A stretch of 6,654 nt of DNA from Pseudomonadota bacterium (GTDB lineage Bacteria > Pseudomonadota > Alphaproteobacteria > Rhizobiales > Beijerinckiaceae): NCBI GenBank assembly GCA_021780015.1, contig JAJXZN010000266.1, positions 1 through 6,654 of the forward strand. The letters are read 5' to 3'. Position 1 is the stretch's first letter. Each line of letters starts with the position of its first letter. Position numbers and translations under genes: made by a program. This document shows, in pieces, positions 6,308-6,654 of this stretch. Under the pieces are notes generated by a model. It made no database searches, had not been told where the DNA came from, and saw only the letters and a program-made list of their open reading frames with translations.

Positions 6308-6654
6308 ATGGCAATTGACGAGGAAGTTCGCCCGGAGCGCACGAAGAGGCAGCGGGGTCTGGGAGGCGGTCTGCCGCGCAAGCCCAATCTGCGCTCATGG
6401 CTCGCGAGCTTTTCGGCCGACCACGGCGGCCATGATCACAAGCGCCGCCGCCGGATCGCGACTTATGTCGGCGCCTCCTTTAGCCTGGGGATCGCGGCGC
6501 TCGCCATCTTCGTCCTCATCCACACGCTCGCGCATATCAATCCCGCCCAATTGCGCGCCGCCTTCGATGCCACGGAAAACAGCCAAATTCTCGCCGCCGT
6601 CGGCTTGACGGCGATCTCATTTCTCGCGCTGACCGGCTACGATGGCGTGGCGCT
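6308..6654 (+). CDS. mprF: MprF/LpiA-like membrane protein, N-terminal part (runs off the right edge)
   Basis: The first 115 codons of a plus-strand gene are present; the rest is outside the window. Residues 1-49 are a hydrophilic, basic cytoplasmic tail containing DHGGHDHKRRRR at 38-49. Residues about 50-76 form the first membrane segment (IATYVGASFSLGIAALAIF onward). A second hydrophobic stretch begins near 94 and contains SFLALTGYDGVAL at 104-116 (the last residue partial). A T-G-Y-D-x-x-A-L motif at the end of the second helix is, from memory, typical of the N-terminal flippase domain of alphaproteobacterial MprF/LpiA proteins, which move and (in the C-terminal domain) make lysyl- or alanyl-phosphatidylglycerol, lowering membrane negative charge and raising resistance to cationic peptides and acid. 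The start is fixed by the in-frame stop just upstream. It is transcribed divergently from the macroglobulin operon. With only the N-terminus visible, a stand-alone YbhN-type flippase-like protein without the synthetase domain is an alternative. Confidence 0.65.
   Translation, partial: MAIDEEVRPERTKRQRGLGGGLPRKPNLRSWLASFSADHGGHDHKRRRRIATYVGASFSLGIAALAIFVLIHTLAHINPAQLRAAFDATENSQILAAVGLTAISFLALTGYDGVA

Noticed and set aside
6304..6318. Four-codon frame (MNGN then stop) overlapping the mprF-like start
   Set aside because: It begins 4 bases before the real ATG. It could in principle act as a tiny leader, but such overlaps occur by chance and nothing else supports it.
6141..6398. An 85-codon minus-strand frame across the intergenic region and the mprF-like start
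   Set aside because: Overlaps the start of a better supported gene, shows no recognisable domain, and its Arg/Pro-rich content is typical of spurious frames.
1..6654. CRISPR array, tRNA, transposase or long direct repeats
   Set aside because: Read through by eye for regularly spaced repeats, tRNA-like ends and transposase-like protein sequence; none seen.

Overview
This window looks like an ordinary chromosomal stretch from a high-GC alphaproteobacterium, possibly of the Hyphomicrobiales. That placement is an inference from base composition, codon style and remembered homologues; no sequence here fixes the genus. It holds two head-to-tail genes on the minus strand, a 381-bp divergent intergenic region, and the start of a third gene on the plus strand. 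All three look like cell-envelope functions. I see no RNA gene, insertion sequence, phage gene, CRISPR array or attachment site.

Minus strand: a complete 1733-residue secreted alpha-2-macroglobulin (A2M) family protein (5926 to 725) is followed, with a 4-base ATGA overlap, by the first 242 codons of penicillin-binding protein 1C (728 to the left edge). This is the well-known bacterial pairing, as in E. coli yfhM-pbpC. In the usual model, which remains partly hypothetical, the macroglobulin traps proteases that enter the periplasm and PBP1C helps repair the murein wall. The A2M protein keeps a CxEQ thioester motif (CSEQ, Cys1281). It differs from E. coli YfhM in having a signal peptidase I type leader with no lipobox, and in carrying about 150 residues of Ala-rich helical, TPR-like sequence before the first macroglobulin-like domain.

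Intergenic region (5927-6307): this must hold both divergent promoters. It contains an AT-rich patch around 6117-6175, a perfect 6-bp inverted repeat with a 5-base loop at 6016-6032, and an imperfect 18-bp AT-rich palindrome at 6127-6144. Shine-Dalgarno sequences are visible for both outward genes.

Plus strand: the first 115 codons, from 6308 off the right edge, resemble the N-terminus of alphaproteobacterial MprF/LpiA-type proteins (aminoacyl-phosphatidylglycerol flippase/synthetase). If so, the locus pairs membrane-charge modification with a protease trap and wall repair, a coherent envelope-defence neighbourhood. I found no strong candidate for a wholly undescribed system. The points worth following up are variations on known themes.
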